Shown: positions 4,426-6,593 of the stretch, in pieces
Layout of the letters: each line of letters opens with the position of its first letter
Position numbering within the stretch: the stretch's first letter is position 1
NCBI GenBank assembly: GCA_964452775.1
Contig: CAYVQP010000147.1
Coordinates: forward strand, 1 to 6,593
Direction of reading: 5' to 3'
DNA length: 6,593 bases
DNA from: JACKCB01 sp964452775
GTDB taxonomy: Bacteria > Chloroflexota > Anaerolineae > Promineifilales > Promineifilaceae
The notes under the pieces: model-generated
The model's input: only the letters and a program-made list of their open reading frames with translations
Databases searched by the model: none
What the model was told of the DNA's origin: nothing
Program-made: the position numbers and the translations under genes

Positions 4426-6530
4426 ACGAGATAGAGAACGACGCCACCAACATGAACATCTTCCGCGAATGGCTGGCCGGCCTGGACCGGCGCCGTAAGC
4501 GCGTGCTGCTCGTCGCCCTCGCCCTCTTCGGCGGCGTCTGGTTGTCCGGCGCGATGCTCGCTCCGGCTACCGTCGCCGGCATCGAGCGCCTGTCGCCGGG
4601 CTTGCGCGCGGCGGCCGCCCTCTGCTTTGGCGGCTTTACCTGGCTCTGGATGCTGTTGGAGCGAAATGGGGACATCGTGGAGAGCGTTCAGCGGTCGAAC
4701 GCTCTCTGGATCCCCCTGGCCGGCGTCCTGCCGGCGATTATCGGGTTCTTCATCTTGCGGTTGAGCCGCAAGGTGGACCCGGCGACTCAGATGAAACGGC
4801 GGATGAAGGCGCTGGACCGGTCGCAGGGACACGTTTCCGCCGAGCATCTGGCCGAGACGTGCGTTGTTGAGCGCGGGATACCGCTGGCCTACGTCAGGGT
4901 TAAGAAAGGCAAAAAGGTGCGGGTCGGGCTGCAAATGGATGCGGAAAGCCACATCTTCTCCATCGCCCCTACCGGTCGAGGTAAGAGCCTGCACCTGACC
5001 GACGTACTGCTCTCCTATCGGGGCGCGGCACTGGTCGTCGACCCCAAGGGCGAGATGCTGGAGCGAACCGCCGGCATGCGCAGCGCCTGGGGACCTATCT
5101 ACCGCTTTCCCGGTCACGAGCTCTGCCTGGCCGACTACTACGACCGGCTGCTGGACCGGGACAGCGCCGCTGAGCTGCATTACCATCTGTTACGTCCCTG
5201 GCAGGACCGGGAAAGGGTGTTCGCGGAGAAGTCGCTGAGTCTGTTCACGGCGCTGGCCCTCTTCGCCGAAGCGATGGGATTGGACCCGGTGCGCGTGCTG
5301 CTGGACCTGGCCGAAAGCGACCCGGTGCAGGCGCTGGCGGCGCTGGAACGCGTGCGGGCGGCCCGCCGACACGTGCGCGTCTTCACCAACGGCGCGCCGC
5401 CGGACAGATTCCAGGACGACCGCTTTGCCACCTCGGCCTTCGGCACCTTCACCACCCGGCTGGCGCCCTACCAGAAGCACGTGAACACCATCGCTCCGCC
5501 ACAGGGAGGCAGCGGATACGACTGGCGACGGCTGGACCCGGATTGGATACAACAGCGGGGCACCATCTACCTGACCTATGACCTGCCGAGCATGAAAGGC
5601 GCCGGCGGGATCATTGCGGCCATCATCGCCGGCATCGTGCGCCAACATCTGCGGCAGCACGCCCGGCGCGGTCCGGGCAGCAAGCCGGGAGCGCAGGACC
5701 GGATGCTGATCGCGGTGGACGAGCTGGCGCATGTGGGGTTGGGCAATCTGGACACCTATCTGTCCACCGTGCGCAGCGCGGGCATCATGTTCCTGCTCTA
5801 CGTGCAGAGCCTGGAGCAGCTGGATGACGTCTATGGCCGGAATGGGACGGAGAAGATAGTGGGCAACTGCGACCACCAGCTCTGGTACGCGCCAAATACA
5901 CCGCGCACTGGAGAGCGGCTGTCCGAGCTGTACGGCAGGACTTTCCGGCCGATGCCAACCCACTCAGCGAGCGAGGAGATGCGCAGCCACCGCGACCGGG
6001 AGGGCCGGGCAACGACGCAGACCAGCGCGCAACAGGGGGCGTCCACTGTCTGGCGTGAGGTCCCACATCTGACGGCGACGCAGTTCATGGCCCTGCCGCG
6101 GGACCAGGTGCTGGTCAGGCTGATGGCGGGGAGCGGCGCGAGCAGGCGACCGGGAGGCGCATCTCCCGGCGGGGCCGAAGATGCCGGCGTCCCCTACATC
6201 TTCATCGGCGAGCGGCTGAACTCGATTCACCTGTTCGACCAGTTGCCCGGTCCGGAGCCGCTGCACCTGCCCGAACCCCGTTCCGGGGAGCGCGTCTATA
6301 CCGACTGGACGGCTGCGGGTCCGGAACAGCAGGCGGAGACGCCCGCCGGCCCGGCTGCTGCAGAGGAAGGAGCGGCTTCCGTGGACGCAACCGGCGAGCG
6401 CACGGCCGGCGGCGAAGCGGAACCGGCGCGTGGCGATGATGGGAAGAAGGAGCGCGGGGCCGGTGAAGGTATAGCAGACGCTGCTTCGACAGAAGAGCCG
6501 GATGAACCTGAAGTGGGGGGTATGTTCTGA
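4422..6530 (+). CDS. Type IV coupling protein, VirD4/TraG family ATPase
   Basis: This is an inner-membrane hexameric ATPase that links the relaxase-DNA complex to the type IV secretion channel and drives DNA export. The protein has 702 residues. Hydrophobic segments at about 28-47, 61-79 and 95-114 suggest a membrane anchor of two or three helices. The nucleotide site shows Walker A APTGRGKS (182-189, K188), a conserved DPKGE (207-211) and Walker B MLIAVDELAHVG (428-439, D433 E434), followed by a YVQSLEQLDDVYG segment (460-472). NCDHQLWYAPNTPRTGERLSELYGRT (482-507) matches the family's C-terminal ATPase core. About 620-702 is a Gly/Ala/Glu-rich, probably disordered tail ending in acidic EEPDEPEVGGMF, perhaps for relaxase recognition. 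Its start overlaps the relaxase stop by four bases. All key residues are present, so it is likely functional. Confidence 0.93.
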   Translation: MNEIENDATNMNIFREWLAGLDRRRKRVLLVALALFGGVWLSGAMLAPATVAGIERLSPGLRAAAALCFGGFTWLWMLLERNGDIVESVQRSNALWIPLAGVLPAIIGFFILRLSRKVDPATQMKRRMKALDRSQGHVSAEHLAETCVVERGIPLAYVRVKKGKKVRVGLQMDAESHIFSIAPTGRGKSLHLTDVLLSYRGAALVVDPKGEMLERTAGMRSAWGPIYRFPGHELCLADYYDRLLDRDSAAELHYHLLRPWQDRERVFAEKSLSLFTALALFAEAMGLDPVRVLLDLAESDPVQALAALERVRAARRHVRVFTNGAPPDRFQDDRFATSAFGTFTTRLAPYQKHVNTIAPPQGGSGYDWRRLDPDWIQQRGTIYLTYDLPSMKGAGGIIAAIIAGIVRQHLRQHARRGPGSKPGAQDRMLIAVDELAHVGLGNLDTYLSTVRSAGIMFLLYVQSLEQLDDVYGRNGTEKIVGNCDHQLWYAPNTPRTGERLSELYGRTFRPMPTHSASEEMRSHRDREGRATTQTSAQQGASTVWREVPHLTATQFMALPRDQVLVRLMAGSGASRRPGGASPGGAEDAGVPYIFIGERLNSIHLFDQLPGPEPLHLPEPRSGERVYTDWTAAGPEQQAETPAGPAAAEEGAASVDATGERTAGGEAEPARGDDGKKERGAGEGIADAASTEEPDEPEVGGMF

Positions 6531-6593
6531 CAACCCGTACCTCCCATCGCTGGAGCAGCAAGCCCGGCAGCTTCGACGCGTTGCACGCCACCC
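6502..6593 (+). CDS. Possible 5' end of the next operon gene (partial)
   Basis: Frames run open past the window edge. From ATG 6502, overlapping the coupling protein gene by 29 bases, one reads MNLKWGVCSDNPYLPSLEQQ and on. A second frame, from CTG 6527 after a GGGGGG run, reads TTRTSHRWSSKPGSFDALHA and has the higher third-position GC. Only one, if either, is the real gene; about 60 bases beyond the stop at 6530 are too few to decide, and no family is recognised. Confidence 0.25.
   Translation, partial: MNLKWGVCSDNPYLPSLEQQARQLRRVARH

Noticed and set aside
4143..5186. 347-codon reverse frame across the relaxase and coupling protein genes
   Set aside because: Long antisense frames are common in DNA with high third-position GC; the forward genes have clear motifs, overlaps and ribosome sites.
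1..6593. CRISPR array, tRNA or rRNA
   Set aside because: No regularly spaced identical repeats of suitable length, no tRNA-like cloverleaf with a T-loop motif, and no rRNA signature were seen on either strand. The three-way fold at 1890-1947 lacks tRNA features.

Overview
The window comes from a GC-rich bacterial genome. It joins an IS110-family insertion sequence (left third) to a compact mobilization/conjugation operon (right two thirds). The organism cannot be named from this sequence. Very frequent GCCGGC/CGGCCG motifs, high third-position GC in the operon and the unusual mix of small membrane proteins with a minimal relaxase made me think of Chloroflexota, but that is a low-confidence impression. 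No replication, stability or resistance gene is visible, so plasmid and integrative element cannot be told apart.

Layout. Bases 1-95 are a short flank with no recognisable gene, only an open reverse frame. About 96-1628 is an IS110-type element. It has a roughly 250-base structured non-coding left end, an intact 406-aa DEDD/serine transposase at 353-1573, and a short right end. The left end has the position and folding expected of the bridge RNA (guide RNA) known for IS110 recombinases. Bases 1629-2120 hold no convincing gene but are rich in secondary structure: strong hairpins at 1740-1779, three 10-base-phased repeats at 1869-1898 running into a three-way-junction fold at 1890-1947, another hairpin at 1990-2007, then an AT-rich stretch. 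A near-consensus sigma-70-type promoter lies at 2121-2148.

The operon runs left to right from that promoter. It encodes a small membrane protein (2160-2705), a 143-base GC-rich spacer, a second small membrane protein (2849-3256), a ribbon-helix-helix-like protein (3249-3791), a minimal MOBP-type relaxase domain (3775-4425) and a VirD4/TraG-type coupling ATPase (4422-6530). A further gene may begin at the right edge. The last four complete genes overlap by 8, 17 and 4 bases, and each has a good Shine-Dalgarno sequence, which suggests coupled translation.

How they work together (inference): the RHH protein would act as the relaxase accessory factor at an origin of transfer, the relaxase would nick and carry the strand by its tyrosine, and the coupling protein would pump the complex to a mating channel not encoded here. 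The two small membrane proteins are unassigned; their position suggests an envelope or channel-linked role. The structured region before the promoter is the best place in the window to look for oriT and operon control. The transposase reads less GC-rich than the operon, consistent with separate arrival.
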